A stretch of 64,000 nt of DNA, taken from the NCBI GenBank assembly GCA_030431985.1, contig JAUIIB010000009.1:25963-89962 (forward strand). The letters run 5' to 3'. Made by a program: the position numbers and the translations under genes. Source of the DNA: Gammaproteobacteria bacterium. GTDB taxonomy: Bacteria; Pseudomonadota; Gammaproteobacteria; Burkholderiales; Nitrosomonadaceae. This document shows positions 38,727 to 48,875 of the stretch, one piece after another. The notes beneath the pieces are model-generated. The model was not told the origin of the DNA, ran no database searches, and saw only the letters and a list, made by a program, of their open reading frames with translations. The first letter of the stretch is position 1; every line of letters begins with the position of its first letter.

Positions 38727-39211
38727 TGGATAATACTAAATCTCTCTATCAGGAAGTCATTCTCGATCACAATCGCAAACCACGTAACTATGGCACGCTT
38801 GAACATCCCAGCCACCACGCAGTTGGACACAATCCACTATGTGGTGACCACCTTGACCTTTCATTGCAAGTTGAGAATGATCAAATCAATTACATTGCTT
38901 TTCATGGTGAATCCTGCGCCATCTGCAAAGCTTCAGCTTCTATGATGACGACTGCCGTCAAAGGTAAAACGCGCGCCACCGCTGAAACGCTTATCGAAGA
39001 ATTTCGTCAAATGGCTATGGGAAAACTGGATTTGAATCACCCACATCAGTTAGGCCGCCTGACTGTTTTTTCCGGCATTAGAGATTTACCTACCCGTGTT
39101 AAGTGTGCTATTTTGCCTTGGCACACCCTACATGCTGCCCTTAATGCACTAACCAGTATTTCCACAGAAGCCGATAACGATCCAATACAGAGCCCGTCGG
39201 GAAATACTTAA
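38726..39211 (+). CDS. sufU: SufU-type zinc sulfur-transfer protein
   Basis: SufU accepts persulfide sulfur from SufS by swapping zinc ligands. The protein is 161 aa. The zinc site expected for SufU is intact: Cys39 and Asp41 in NPLCGDHLDL, Cys64 in GESCAICKASASMM and Cys127 in RVKCAILPW. An additional cysteine, Cys67, makes a CxxC with Cys64. The spacing matches SufU rather than the scaffold IscU, which lacks the extended insertion before the last cysteine. It overlaps sufS by one base. SufU is best known from Gram-positive bacteria, and SufE is commoner in proteobacteria. Confidence 0.9.
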   Translation: MDNTKSLYQEVILDHNRKPRNYGTLEHPSHHAVGHNPLCGDHLDLSLQVENDQINYIAFHGESCAICKASASMMTTAVKGKTRATAETLIEEFRQMAMGKLDLNHPHQLGRLTVFSGIRDLPTRVKCAILPWHTLHAALNALTSISTEADNDPIQSPSGNT

Positions 39212-39289
39212 GCGGAATCTAATTTCGCTTACCCTCATACTAAGTGATCAAGAATTATTATAAAAAATATCCAGCATTTCTCTATTACT

Positions 39290-39850
39290 ATGCCAAAAAT
39301 TGCTGACATCGAAGGTACACCTAATAAGAACGCGCTCAAGTTTATCCTTAAAGAACCTCTAACCTGGGGCGTTGCACGTTCTTATGACAATGCCGAGGCC
39401 GCGCAAAATGATCCGCTGGCTGCTGCACTGTTTGATATTGATCACGTTACCAACGTTTTTTATATCGATAAATGGATTACTGTCACACAAGATGGCGAGG
39501 CCAACTGGCAAGACCTGGCACGTGAGGTTGCTGATCCGATTCGCGCGGCGCCACCGGCAAGTGAGCAATCCAAAGAGATTGCTGAATCCGCAAACGAGTT
39601 TATCGATCAACTTAGCGCGGAAGATCAAAAGCGGCTTGAAAAAATTAATATTATGCTCGATGAAGAAGTACGGCCTTATCTTCAGCATGATGGCGGTGAT
39701 TTGCATATACTGGGCTTGGAAGGCAATATATTAAAAATTCACTACCAGGGCGCATGTGGAACATGTCCAAGTTCTATAACCGGTACGTTACGTGGAATCG
39801 AGCATATGCTCAAATCAATTGAGCCAGACATACAGGTCATAGCCTGTTAA
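39290..39850 (+). CDS. Nfu-type iron-sulfur carrier (NfuN + NifU C-terminal domain)
   Basis: The 186-aa protein has the Nfu N-terminal domain (NKNALKFILKEPLTWGVARSYDNA through VFYIDKWITVTQD) and, after a linker, the NifU C-terminal domain with the cluster-binding CxxC in YQGACGTCPSSITGTLRGIE. Such proteins deliver 4Fe-4S clusters to client enzymes. It is the last gene of the suf block, 78 bp after sufU. It is not the E. coli NfuA plan, whose N-terminal domain is A-type-like. Confidence 0.9.
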   Translation: MPKIADIEGTPNKNALKFILKEPLTWGVARSYDNAEAAQNDPLAAALFDIDHVTNVFYIDKWITVTQDGEANWQDLAREVADPIRAAPPASEQSKEIAESANEFIDQLSAEDQKRLEKINIMLDEEVRPYLQHDGGDLHILGLEGNILKIHYQGACGTCPSSITGTLRGIEHMLKSIEPDIQVIAC

Positions 39851-39852
39851 GC

Positions 39853-39898
39853 AATTAGGCTACTAAACCAATTAATATAGCGACACCCTAGCCTAATT
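39853..39898 (+). terminator. Inverted repeat after nfu, terminator-like
   Basis: A perfect 10-bp stem, AATTAGGCTA (39853-39862) pairing with TAGCCTAATT (39889-39898), encloses a 26-base loop and begins two bases after the nfu stop. Only a weak run of T follows (TTGTTCTTG). It could end the suf transcript or shield its 3' end. Confidence 0.5.
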
Positions 39899-40105
39899 TG
39901 TTCTTGTGGCCATTACGCACTATTGATCCTATACTGCAGCATAGTCTTCGCACAGCGTGTGTGACGAAAATGCAATTTAGTCTCCAAAATAGAGATACAA
40001 TAGCGCCAACATCAGATGATAAATACTAGGTAGCTTGGCATAATCGATGCGGTAATAACGCCGTGTATCGCTTTTATTCGATAAATAATTTTCCAAAATT
40101 TAGAC

Positions 40106-40702
40106 ATGTTAGTTTCCCGTGCTGCAGACATACTTAAACATATCTTGTCCCAGGAAGATTGGACCCATAGGCGGTTAAAACAGTATCAAGGGAAAACCGT
40201 TCGGATTTATATACCACCTATATTTGAATTAAAACTGACGGTATCTGAGAATGGAGAACTTAATCTTGCAGAAAAAGATATTGAAGCCAATACTCAATTA
40301 ACCGTTTTTCCTGCTCTGCTACCCGGAATGCTATTGCAAGATGAATCCGTCTATGCACGTATTGACATATCTGGAGACAAAACATTTGCAACCGAACTCA
40401 TTAGTATTGGAAAACATCTTAAACCACACTTTGAGCATCAGCTGAGTAAACTATTTGGTGATATTCCGGCACACCGTATTAACCAGGCCGGCAAAAATTT
40501 GTTTCAGTGGCATATTGATCTGTTCCGCAATCTTTCAGATTCTTTCGGTGAATATTGGCTTGAAGAACGTCAATTAATTACAAAATCGTATGTAATTAGC
40601 AATACCGCAGAATATATCAAGATACTGCAACACGACGTTAATCGGCTAGAAACCCGTATTAATAGAATTTCAAAGAACGAGTATTTTAATACTGCGTTCT
40701 GA
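40106..40702 (+). CDS. ubiJ: Ubiquinone biosynthesis accessory protein UbiJ (SCP2 domain)
   Basis: UbiJ helps hold the soluble ubiquinone biosynthesis complex together and binds lipid intermediates through an SCP2 fold. The protein is 198 aa; residues about 15-105 fit the sterol-carrier pattern ([26 protein letters not shown] and [16 protein letters not shown]), and the C-terminal third is helical ([30 protein letters not shown]). Placement just before ubiB supports the call. ubiE, often the gene before, is absent. Confidence 0.85.
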   Translation: MLVSRAADILKHILSQEDWTHRRLKQYQGKTVRIYIPPIFELKLTVSENGELNLAEKDIEANTQLTVFPALLPGMLLQDESVYARIDISGDKTFATELISIGKHLKPHFEHQLSKLFGDIPAHRINQAGKNLFQWHIDLFRNLSDSFGEYWLEERQLITKSYVISNTAEYIKILQHDVNRLETRINRISKNEYFNTAF

Positions 40703-40809
40703 GGACCATTAATCAGGCATGTTACCTAAGCAAACTATCACTGGATGCATTGAATTATGTTCAAGATAAATCTCGCTATTCAAGCGATTTACACAACAAG
40801 CTCTCATTA

Positions 40810-42324
40810 ATGCGTATTCTTCGCCTTTTAAAAATTCTATCCATTGCATTTCGTTTTGGATTGGATGAGTTTTTTACCAGCCACGGTCCGCTAGTTTTTC
40901 TAAACAAACCGATTAAATGGCTGACTTTCTGGCGCGACCTTGACCGCCCTCGTGGTGAACGCTTACGTCTCGCTCTCGAGGCTCTTGGCCCGATTTTTAT
41001 CAAATTTGGCCAAATGTTATCAACTCGAAGGGATCTTATACCACACGACATTGCCGATGAATTGGCAAAACTCCAGGACCAAGTACCGCCCTTTTCCTCG
41101 GCGGCCGCCCTGAGCATACTGGAAAAAGCCTACAAGCAGAATGTCGACACCCTCTTTCTTAAATTTCATCAAAAACCAGCGGCAAGTGCTTCTGTTGCAC
41201 AAGTGCATCTGGCAGTACTCCATGATGGAACAAAAGTTGCCGTTAAAATACTGCGTCCAGGTATAGCACGCATTATTACCCACGATATTGAATTGATGGA
41301 TACCGGCGCCTGGCTGGCCGAGAAATTGTGGCCGGACGGAAAACGCCTGAAACTCCAGCAGGTTGTGTCAGAATTCGCCCGGCATCTTGAAGATGAACTC
41401 GATTTAATGAGAGAGGCGTCCAACTGCAGCCAGCTACGGCGGAATTTTATGAATTCATCGTTGTTACTGGTTCCGGAAGTTTACTGGGACTACTGCCGCA
41501 GTAATGTCATGGTTATGGAACGCATTTCCGGTATTCCAATCAGCCATGTTGACGAACTCATTGCGCAACAAATAGATATTCCTCATCTTGCACGTATGGG
41601 TGTTGAGATTTTTTTCACCCAGGTATTCCGTGACGGTTATTTTCATGCCGATATGCACCCCGGAAATATTTTCGTCGGTGATGATGGTCGGTATATTGCA
41701 GTCGACTTCGGTATTATGGGCACACTTAGCGATGAAGATAAAAATTATCTGGCACAAAATTTTCTCGCTTTTTTCAGACGTGATTATGCTCGCGTTGCAC
41801 AAGCGCACGTAGAAGCCGGCTGGGCCCCTAAAAATACACGCGTTGATGATTTTGAATCAGCTATCCGTGCTGTATGCGAACCGATTTTCGATAAGCCACT
41901 TAAGGAAATTTCATTTGGGCGCGTACTGTTCCAATTGTTTCAGACTTCACGTCAGTTCAATGTTGAAATCCAACCGCAACTGGTTTTATTGCAAAAGACT
42001 TTACTCAATATAGAGGGGCTGGGTCGCGACCTTGATCCCGATCTTGATCTGTGGAAAACTGCCAAACCTTTTCTCGAAAACTGGATGTCCGAACAAGTAG
42101 GTATACGTGGCCTGACTGGGCGCGTACAAAAAGAAATACCGAATTGGGCGGTTATCTTTCCACAGCTTCCACGCTTGTTTCATCACATGCTGGCCGAAAA
42201 CCGTAATCAAGGATTTGAAGAAACAGTACAACATCTTATTAAGGAAGAAAAACGACAAAACCGTTTGCTGCTTTTTGTCATTATCTTGCTGACCGCATTA
42301 CTACTCTGGCAGATTTATAATTAG
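40810..42324 (+). CDS. ubiB: Ubiquinone biosynthesis kinase-like protein UbiB
   Basis: UbiB is an atypical ABC1/ADCK kinase-like ATPase needed for ubiquinone synthesis. The chosen ATG at 40810 starts [22 protein letters not shown], the normal family start, and gives 504 aa; a TTG at 40750 would add 20 residues. The KxGQ motif is [17 protein letters not shown], the A-rich loop is [11 protein letters not shown], the invariant lysine lies in VAVKILRPG and the catalytic region is [12 protein letters not shown] with DFGIMG. A C-terminal membrane helix, [18 protein letters not shown], is present. Confidence 0.94.
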   Translation: MRILRLLKILSIAFRFGLDEFFTSHGPLVFLNKPIKWLTFWRDLDRPRGERLRLALEALGPIFIKFGQMLSTRRDLIPHDIADELAKLQDQVPPFSSAAALSILEKAYKQNVDTLFLKFHQKPAASASVAQVHLAVLHDGTKVAVKILRPGIARIITHDIELMDTGAWLAEKLWPDGKRLKLQQVVSEFARHLEDELDLMREASNCSQLRRNFMNSSLLLVPEVYWDYCRSNVMVMERISGIPISHVDELIAQQIDIPHLARMGVEIFFTQVFRDGYFHADMHPGNIFVGDDGRYIAVDFGIMGTLSDEDKNYLAQNFLAFFRRDYARVAQAHVEAGWAPKNTRVDDFESAIRAVCEPIFDKPLKEISFGRVLFQLFQTSRQFNVEIQPQLVLLQKTLLNIEGLGRDLDPDLDLWKTAKPFLENWMSEQVGIRGLTGRVQKEIPNWAVIFPQLPRLFHHMLAENRNQGFEETVQHLIKEEKRQNRLLLFVIILLTALLLWQIYN

Positions 42325-42573
42325 CACACTTAGAGTATCACTTCATAACAGTTCTTCGCACCTGCACTGCATATGACTATTCATGATATCCAATCAGTCT
42401 TGCCACGGAAATCATTCTTTAACGCGTCAGCTTCTTCCCCAAAACTATACGTCAGATGTTCATCGCCCGGATAGGATACGTTCCCGAATGCACTTCGAAT
42501 TTTCTGAGTTAATGTGGGCATACGGCGTTACCACAGTTGTCTGGTTAATCAATAAAGGTAATTAACGAATAAT

Positions 42574-43008
42574 TTAAGTTACGTTAATCAACTTATCAAA
42601 CACATAGACTATATACAATGGCAGAGCTAAAGACGAAAACAACAATAGCCAGGCAATTCCCCACATAATCTTACCCTGCACAACAGCGCGCCTACCTTCC
42701 AGGACAAACATATCGCGCACGGTAGCGTAACCAGGCGGCGGATTTCGTTCCGCCTTGATAATCCGCTTAGCAAGCCGCATCAAATACACAGCCAAGACTA
42801 TTACAGGTAAAAATAACAGCTGTAATACAAAATATACCATCAGCAAGTTTCCGAGCAATTGCTCATAATGATCAACAACCCAGAGATGTATTGCAGATTC
42901 ATAGTACACAAACAGACTGATAACCGCGAAACCACCCAAAGAAGCAATCAGTATGATCAGAATTGCGCGTCTGCGTTGAATCCGGTCCGCTTTCTGCACT
43001 GGATTCAT
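42574..43008 (-). CDS. Small integral membrane protein of unknown function
   Basis: With the ATG at 43008 this is 144 aa; an earlier GTG at 43035 would overlap the permease gene by 23 bases. It has a basic N-terminus, then hydrophobic helices AILIILIASLGGFAVISLFVYY, LLGNLLMVYFVLQLLFLPVIVLAVYL and IMWGIAWLLLFSSLALPLYIVYV, about three in all. I do not recognise the family. It starts two bases after the APC permease stop and is probably translated from the same message, so a helper role is possible but unproven. Confidence 0.7.
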   Translation of the reverse strand: MNPVQKADRIQRRRAILIILIASLGGFAVISLFVYYESAIHLWVVDHYEQLLGNLLMVYFVLQLLFLPVIVLAVYLMRLAKRIIKAERNPPPGYATVRDMFVLEGRRAVVQGKIMWGIAWLLLFSSLALPLYIVYVFDKLINVT

Positions 43009-43012
43009 CAAA

Positions 43013-44563
43013 TCAAAACCGCCGTTTCCCGACACGGACAGAAGTTTCTATCATGCCGTCAACACTATCCGGCATGATATGCGCTCTTTCAAGCGGCAGT
43101 GTTTCTCCACGAAAAAATCTGGGCTCAAATAAACTCCAAAGCAGCATCAGTAATACACCGAAAAACAGCGTCACTACACCGATAAAAAACACAGCACCAA
43201 TACCTGCAATTGATCCGCTGGAACCATAATCTGGATTTATCATACGCCATGCCTGTAAGATAGCTACAACACATAGTACCATCGCAGCAACGGCAGGAAG
43301 AATCACTCGCGACAAAGCCGTATTCCTATGGCTGAATGCAGTACGGTAGAAATATATAGCACAAGAGGATGCCGCCACAGTATAAAAGGTGCAAACCGCT
43401 ATACTAACGCTAAGAATCGTATCCTCAACGATAGATTCACTGATCAGGCTTAGCACGACATAGATCGTTAATGTCATCATACCGATCACCCAAGTCGCAA
43501 ACTTTGGCGTATGTGTCTTTTCATTGACTGAAGCAAAATACTTTGGAAGAGCGCGATACGAAGCCATTGCTAACGCGACTCGTGCTGAAGGCATAATTGT
43601 GGACATGGTCGCCGAAAAAGCCGAAATGCAAATAACTATTGCAGCAACCCATGCGCCATGCACGCCAATGCCTTCTGTTGCCAGTGTCGTAAGACTGGAA
43701 TCGATATTATTTTCGTGCGTCAAGCTGGATGCATCATTACTGTCGATACCGGCGTAGGCTAATGCAGCAATAGAAAATATGACATACGTAAAGATCGTAA
43801 TTCCCATAGCAATGACACCACTTAGCCCAGCCTGCTCAGAGTTTCCGTCAATTTCCTCAGACATGGCCAACGATGCGTCGAATCCCCAGAAAACAAACAG
43901 TGCAATCATGAAACCATTAAGAAATACTTCAAAAGACGGTATTGCAAATGGATTAAACCACTGCCATGAAAATGGCTCGGCGGTACTCACCGCCTCACCC
44001 TGCAAAACCTTTGTAAACAACATTACTGCAAGCATAATAAGAACGCCGTATTGCGCAATAGTTAATACCATCGTTGCGCGGGAAGATTCTCTGGCACCCA
44101 TCGCTGTCAGAAAAGTCGTGCTGAAAATAAACAAACCAGCAACGCCGAGGTGAAGCCAGTGTGGAATATCACTCATGTCCAGAATTACCGCTACGGAAAT
44201 AACGGTAATTTGAGTAGCGGCCACACCTGCTAAAATACTGCCCAGCAACAGCGCCCATCCGCCAATCCACCCCACTCTTGGACCGATTGCTTTTGTTCCC
44301 CAGGTAAAAATGGTACCAGCATCAGGTGCTGCAGTTGTCAGATGCTTATAGGACAATGCAACAAAAAACATCGGGATTACTGATAGTATGAATACGATCG
44401 GCAACTGATACCCGCTACCGGCAGCACCGTAACCCAGTGCACTAGCCATAGAATACGCTGGGGCAGTCGCTGCCAGACCAATAGTGACGGCCGCCGACCG
44501 GGATACCGATCCTTTTTTAAGACCCTTGGCCTTTAAACCGTGCATGTGCGATTCTTCGTCCAT
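43013..44563 (-). CDS. APC-superfamily amino acid permease
   Basis: This is a secondary transporter with about 12 membrane helices. The ATG at 44563 with GAGG five bases before gives 516 aa; an upstream start at 44605 is less likely. The first helix carries the APC motif AAVTIGLAATAPAYSMASALGYGAAG, and later VFWGFDASLAMSEEIDG is the conserved segment after helix 5-6 of amino acid permeases. The substrate is not evident. It is followed at once by the small membrane protein gene. Confidence 0.85.
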   Translation of the reverse strand: MDEESHMHGLKAKGLKKGSVSRSAAVTIGLAATAPAYSMASALGYGAAGSGYQLPIVFILSVIPMFFVALSYKHLTTAAPDAGTIFTWGTKAIGPRVGWIGGWALLLGSILAGVAATQITVISVAVILDMSDIPHWLHLGVAGLFIFSTTFLTAMGARESSRATMVLTIAQYGVLIMLAVMLFTKVLQGEAVSTAEPFSWQWFNPFAIPSFEVFLNGFMIALFVFWGFDASLAMSEEIDGNSEQAGLSGVIAMGITIFTYVIFSIAALAYAGIDSNDASSLTHENNIDSSLTTLATEGIGVHGAWVAAIVICISAFSATMSTIMPSARVALAMASYRALPKYFASVNEKTHTPKFATWVIGMMTLTIYVVLSLISESIVEDTILSVSIAVCTFYTVAASSCAIYFYRTAFSHRNTALSRVILPAVAAMVLCVVAILQAWRMINPDYGSSGSIAGIGAVFFIGVVTLFFGVLLMLLWSLFEPRFFRGETLPLERAHIMPDSVDGMIETSVRVGKRRF

Positions 44564-44685
44564 TCCAACCTCGATTGATATCAACCCAACTTTACATAGC
44601 CCCAATTAATGCCTGCCATTGATGCGTCAATTGGGTTTGCACATTCTACTGATTTTAACTGCCGGATGATTAAATTTTGTACTTC

Positions 44686-44718
44686 GAACAGTCAACCCAA
44701 TCTCATGATTGACCGTTC
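44686..44718. repeat. Inverted repeat between mgtE and the APC permease
   Basis: GAACAGTCAA (44686-44695) and TTGACCGTTC (44709-44718) pair over 10 positions with one mismatch, 13 bases apart. It lies 27 bp beyond the mgtE stop on the minus strand. No T-run follows on either strand, so operator and terminator are both open. Confidence 0.3.
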
Positions 44719-44744
44719 AATTATCGTTTGGGTGTTTAGCGCGG

Positions 44745-46109
44745 TTATAATAGAAAATAGGTCGCTAAGCCAAGAAAGCTCATAAAACCGATGACATCGG
44801 TAACTGTCGTTAATATGACCGCACCGGATAATGCCGGATCAATTTCCATTCGCTGAAGCACCAATGGAATAGCGATACCTGATGAAGCAGCGGCAACGAG
44901 ATTGATAACAATTGCTGCAGCAATCACTAAACTGATACCAATATCCTGGAACCAGACCCATGCCAGTAACGCAATAATTACGGCCCAAAGCAAACCATTT
45001 AAAATACCAATCATCACCTCTTTGCGCACCAGCCAAAACCGGTTTCCACTGGTGATTTGATCAAGGGCCAATCCTCTAATAGTCAATGTTAAAGTCTGAC
45101 TGCCGGCAATCCCCCCCATACTCGCAACAATCGGCATCAGTACCGCCAACGCGACAATTTTATCCAGCGTCGCCGTAAACATACCAATAACCCAGGCTGC
45201 CAGAAAAGCCGTAATCAAATTGACGCCAAGCCATACGGTACGACGCTTAGCGCTGCTCATTACCGGCGCAAATAAATCTTCTTCCTCATCCAGACCGTCC
45301 CGTCCCAGCAAAGTCCGATCAGATTCAGTGCGCAGAATCTCCATCACATCATCTACCGTTATCCGTCCGAGCAACCGGTTTTTTTCATCCACAACCGCCG
45401 CAGAAACCAGGTGCGATTGTTCAAAAAAAAGTATGACATCATGCTCATCATTGGTTGCCAGAATCGTTTGCTGCTGGCTATCCATAACATCCTTAACCAG
45501 CATCTCTTTACTATGAGTCAGTACCGTGTTAAGCCATAATTTACCTTGATAAAAACCAGCACGGTCAATCACCATTAAGCCATCCGTATAATCCGGTAAT
45601 GATTCATGTAACTGCAAATAACGCAACACCACTTCCAGTGTCACATCATTTCTAACCGTAATGACATCCTGACTCATTAAACGGCCCGCAGTACCTTCTT
45701 CAAATGACAGACTGGCTTCTAAATGCTCGAGAATTTCATCGGGCAGTTTTTCTTCGATAGATTGCCTGATATGTTCTGGAAACTCATCGAAAATATACGC
45801 CAAATCATTGGCGTCCATTTGTTCGGCAGCGGCAATTAACTCTTCAGGCTGCATGTGTTCAATCAGGCCGTTTCTAACCTCGTCATGCAACAACAACAAT
45901 GTTTCAGCTTCTTGCGACTCCGGGATCAACGTCCATAATTGCCCCCGCTCTTTTGGTGGCATGGCTTCAAGAATATCAGCCAATTGACCGGGATGCATTT
46001 GCTCAAACAAATGGCGCAGCTGACTTAAGTCTTGCTGTTCAAGTAAAGAAAAAACCTGATCCAGAGATGCTTTTGCGGTTTCGACTTGCGCGCTTTCCGA
46101 TGCTGTCAT
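44745..46109 (-). CDS. mgtE: Magnesium transporter MgtE
   Basis: MgtE is a Mg2+ channel gated by its cytoplasmic Mg2+-sensing domains. The protein is 454 aa: an N domain of helical repeats (residues 1-130; LADILEAMPPKERGQLWTLI), two CBS domains (about 135-255; MSQDVITVRNDVTLEVVLRYL, LLGRITVDDVMEILRTE), a plug helix and five membrane helices with the pore motif PIVASMGGIAGSQTLTLTIRGLALDQI. All parts look intact. Confidence 0.95.
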   Translation of the reverse strand: MTASESAQVETAKASLDQVFSLLEQQDLSQLRHLFEQMHPGQLADILEAMPPKERGQLWTLIPESQEAETLLLLHDEVRNGLIEHMQPEELIAAAEQMDANDLAYIFDEFPEHIRQSIEEKLPDEILEHLEASLSFEEGTAGRLMSQDVITVRNDVTLEVVLRYLQLHESLPDYTDGLMVIDRAGFYQGKLWLNTVLTHSKEMLVKDVMDSQQQTILATNDEHDVILFFEQSHLVSAAVVDEKNRLLGRITVDDVMEILRTESDRTLLGRDGLDEEEDLFAPVMSSAKRRTVWLGVNLITAFLAAWVIGMFTATLDKIVALAVLMPIVASMGGIAGSQTLTLTIRGLALDQITSGNRFWLVRKEVMIGILNGLLWAVIIALLAWVWFQDIGISLVIAAAIVINLVAAASSGIAIPLVLQRMEIDPALSGAVILTTVTDVIGFMSFLGLATYFLL

Positions 46110-46343
46110 TCTGTTCGTTTTCCTGTTTATTCTCGGTTATTTAACGATCGCCTGCGCTAGGAGATATCGTTATGAATTATGCACATAGTTCATGACGACA
46201 CGCTCTAATATAGTCGACCCAAATTCAGCATAAACATGCCGATATAAAAATCAAGATGAGAAAATCTGAATACCCGATTGCGTTACAGCCTGGTCGGCAA
46301 TGTCCTCAGTAGCACTTATGCCAACACGATACAACAATGGCTA

Positions 46344-47270
46344 TTAGAAATAATGTTTGTTGATACTATCGTTGATTTTAATGATGCCAAGCTGCAATTC
46401 ATCAATAAATGCATGCAGCTTCAATTGATCAAATTCCTGTAGTTTCGCTTGCAATAATTTCTTTTGCAGCTTAGTAAGAATTTGTAACACCTTATCATTG
46501 TGCGGCAAATTGCTCAAACAGTCTTCAACTTGCAACAGCGCATGATAAAACGAGCGAGGGAAATTTTGCTGCAATAACAAAAATCTCAGTACATCAGCAC
46601 GGCGAATTCGCTGACGTATTTCGCGACGATACATCTGATAAGCCGTCAATGACTTAAGTACACTCATCCATTGCAAATTTTCAAACGGTGTCAGCTCTGC
46701 AGGCATGTCCGGTAGTAAAGCTGCAGAACTTACATCGATGATACGCGTTGTCATATCGGCACGTTCCAAGTTACGTCCAATTTTCAGAAAATCATAACAC
46801 TCGTCATGTGTCATAGTACCTGCCAACATGCCTGCAATCGTCTGAACACCTAGAATAACGGAACGCAAATAGTCATAACGATGGCGCTGAGTAACTACGC
46901 TACGCGCATTCGATTTAGCGTGCAAGTGAAGCGTATTTACCTGTTCCCATGCTTCGCGTGGAATAATGTCGCGTATTGTTCGACTGTTCTCGCGTGCCAA
47001 GTTCAATGTACTCAAAATGGAATCAGGATTACGTAGATCAGAGACCATAAACCGAACTACGCTACGTTCATCAGCTTCTTCATACAAATGATAAAAATAA
47101 TCTCTACTGCTGGTAATATCTATAATCGGTTCCCACCCCAATCGCAAGCGCATGGGCAAGTCAAAAAGCAAGTGTGTATAGACATTAATTAATCGCGCGG
47201 TATTTTCGGACCGTTCCAAATAACGTGCCATCCAATAAATCCGATTAGCAACACCCGACAACATCGTCAT
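46344..47270 (-). CDS. Alpha-E domain-containing protein (DUF403)
   Basis: This 308-aa, all-helical protein starts MTMLSGVANRIYWMARYLERSENTARL, the hallmark of the alpha-E family. The ATG at 47270 overlaps the stop of the ATP-grasp gene (ATGA) and has GGAGG four bases before. The family is found beside permuted ATP-grasp proteins and is thought to work with them in making or attaching a small peptide; the chemistry is not established. The Anbu peptidase gene is nearby, divergent. Confidence 0.9.
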   Translation of the reverse strand: MTMLSGVANRIYWMARYLERSENTARLINVYTHLLFDLPMRLRLGWEPIIDITSSRDYFYHLYEEADERSVVRFMVSDLRNPDSILSTLNLARENSRTIRDIIPREAWEQVNTLHLHAKSNARSVVTQRHRYDYLRSVILGVQTIAGMLAGTMTHDECYDFLKIGRNLERADMTTRIIDVSSAALLPDMPAELTPFENLQWMSVLKSLTAYQMYRREIRQRIRRADVLRFLLLQQNFPRSFYHALLQVEDCLSNLPHNDKVLQILTKLQKKLLQAKLQEFDQLKLHAFIDELQLGIIKINDSINKHYF

Positions 47271-48718
47271 GTGGCCTCCATGTCTACAACCCAAGTATCC
47301 TTACTGCCACCACCCTGCGACGAATTAACAACCGTTGATCCTTTGCGCAGCGCAACTCGTGTTAAGCCACCATTTGTCACACTGATCTGCTCACCACTTA
47401 AAATAAACGGACGTAAATCGAGATGGCGCGGCTCTACATGTTGATCGACTAAAGTAGGCGCAGTCGATAATGTCAGCATAGGTTGAGCGACGTAATTACG
47501 CGGATCACGCCGGATCAGGCGCACAAATTTATCACGCTCATCCTTGCTGGCCTGTGGCCCGATTAGCATGCCGTAACCACCTGATTCATTGGCCGGTTTA
47601 ACCACCATTTCATGAATATGCTCAATCACATGCTGCCGTTCCTGCTTATTGATGCATTTATAAGTCGGCACATTAGGCAATATTGCATCCTGGTCGAGAT
47701 AATATTTAATGATTTCGGGTACAAAAGCATACACAACTTTATCATCCGCCACCCCCGCACCCGGGGCATTGGCTAAAGCCACATTTCCTGATTTCCAGGC
47801 ACGCATCAGGCCGGGTACACCAAGTACCGAACCCGGATTAAATACTTCCGGATCCAAAAACAAATCGTCGATACGACGGTAAATCACATCGACACGCGCC
47901 AGTCCTTCAATCGTGCGCATATATACAATGTTATTTTCGACCGTCAAATCACTGCCCTCGACTAATTCCGCACCCATTTGCTGTGCGAGATAGGCATGTT
48001 CAAAGTATGCCGAATTATATATACCTGGCGTCAGAACCACGATTTCCGGTTGGTCTCCAGGCCGCGGTGATAAAGCAGCTAAAGTGTCATAAAGTTGCGA
48101 CGGATAATCATCAACAGGCAAAATGTTATATTGCTCAAATAGTTCAGAAAACAATCGCTTCATCACCAGCCGATTCTCGAGCATATATGAAACACCAGAG
48201 GGCACTCGCAGATTATCTTCCAGCACGTAAAAGGTCCCATCTTTATCACGCACCAGATCTGAACCACAAATGTGCGCCCAAATACCCAGTGGCGCTTTTA
48301 CACCGACACATTCGGGACGAAAGTTTTTTGAACCCTCGAGTAAGTCTGCCGGAAACACACCATCCTTGACGATACGCTGGTGATGATACAAATCATCAAT
48401 AAACAGATTTAGCGCTTCAACGCGCTGCTTGAGACCGGATTCAACTTGCAACCATTCACGCCGGTCGATAATGCGCGGAATGATGTCAAAGGGCCAGGCC
48501 CGGTCTATGGAACCTTCTTCTTCGCTGTATACCGTAAAAGTGACGCCCATAACGTGTATAGCCGATTCCGCCGCCACTTTAAATTCTTCAATATCCTGAT
48601 CTTTCAGGGAGCGCAAATAACTGCACAACGCCTGAGCCGCGGGACGCGGGCGCCCCGTTGCACGTAACAGTTCGTCATACAGATTCTTTACCTTATAGCT
48701 TCCCCAGCGAATAGCCAT
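47267..48718 (-). CDS. Circularly permuted type 2 ATP-grasp protein
   Basis: The 483-aa protein belongs to the DUF404/DUF407 group, in which the ATP-grasp lobes are permuted. Conserved blocks include FDIIPRIIDRREWLQVESGLKQRVEALNLFIDDLYH, WAHICGSDLVRDKDGTFYVLEDNLRVPSGVSYMLENR, VYRRIDDLFLDPE and MVVKPANESGGYGMLIGP. It probably forms an amide bond between small molecules or peptides. It is coupled to the alpha-E gene by a four-base overlap and lies 157 bp from divergent anbu. Confidence 0.92.
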   Translation of the reverse strand: MAIRWGSYKVKNLYDELLRATGRPRPAAQALCSYLRSLKDQDIEEFKVAAESAIHVMGVTFTVYSEEEGSIDRAWPFDIIPRIIDRREWLQVESGLKQRVEALNLFIDDLYHHQRIVKDGVFPADLLEGSKNFRPECVGVKAPLGIWAHICGSDLVRDKDGTFYVLEDNLRVPSGVSYMLENRLVMKRLFSELFEQYNILPVDDYPSQLYDTLAALSPRPGDQPEIVVLTPGIYNSAYFEHAYLAQQMGAELVEGSDLTVENNIVYMRTIEGLARVDVIYRRIDDLFLDPEVFNPGSVLGVPGLMRAWKSGNVALANAPGAGVADDKVVYAFVPEIIKYYLDQDAILPNVPTYKCINKQERQHVIEHIHEMVVKPANESGGYGMLIGPQASKDERDKFVRLIRRDPRNYVAQPMLTLSTAPTLVDQHVEPRHLDLRPFILSGEQISVTNGGLTRVALRKGSTVVNSSQGGGSKDTWVVDMEAT

Positions 48719-48875
48719 AATATCCTTAGCATTGTGGTTCCTGAAAACAAATCCTCAGCGCGAATTTTTTATGGATATATTATCCAACATCCTGCATAAA
48801 TCACTATAATAGCTACGATTCTAACATGGAGTCTCATCACTTCAACACCTTGACACTTTATAAAATCATCACATC

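Noticed and set aside
42383..42565. 60-codon open frame between ubiB and the membrane protein gene
   Set aside because: No ribosome site, no hydrophobic or family pattern, and a chance length for this AT content.
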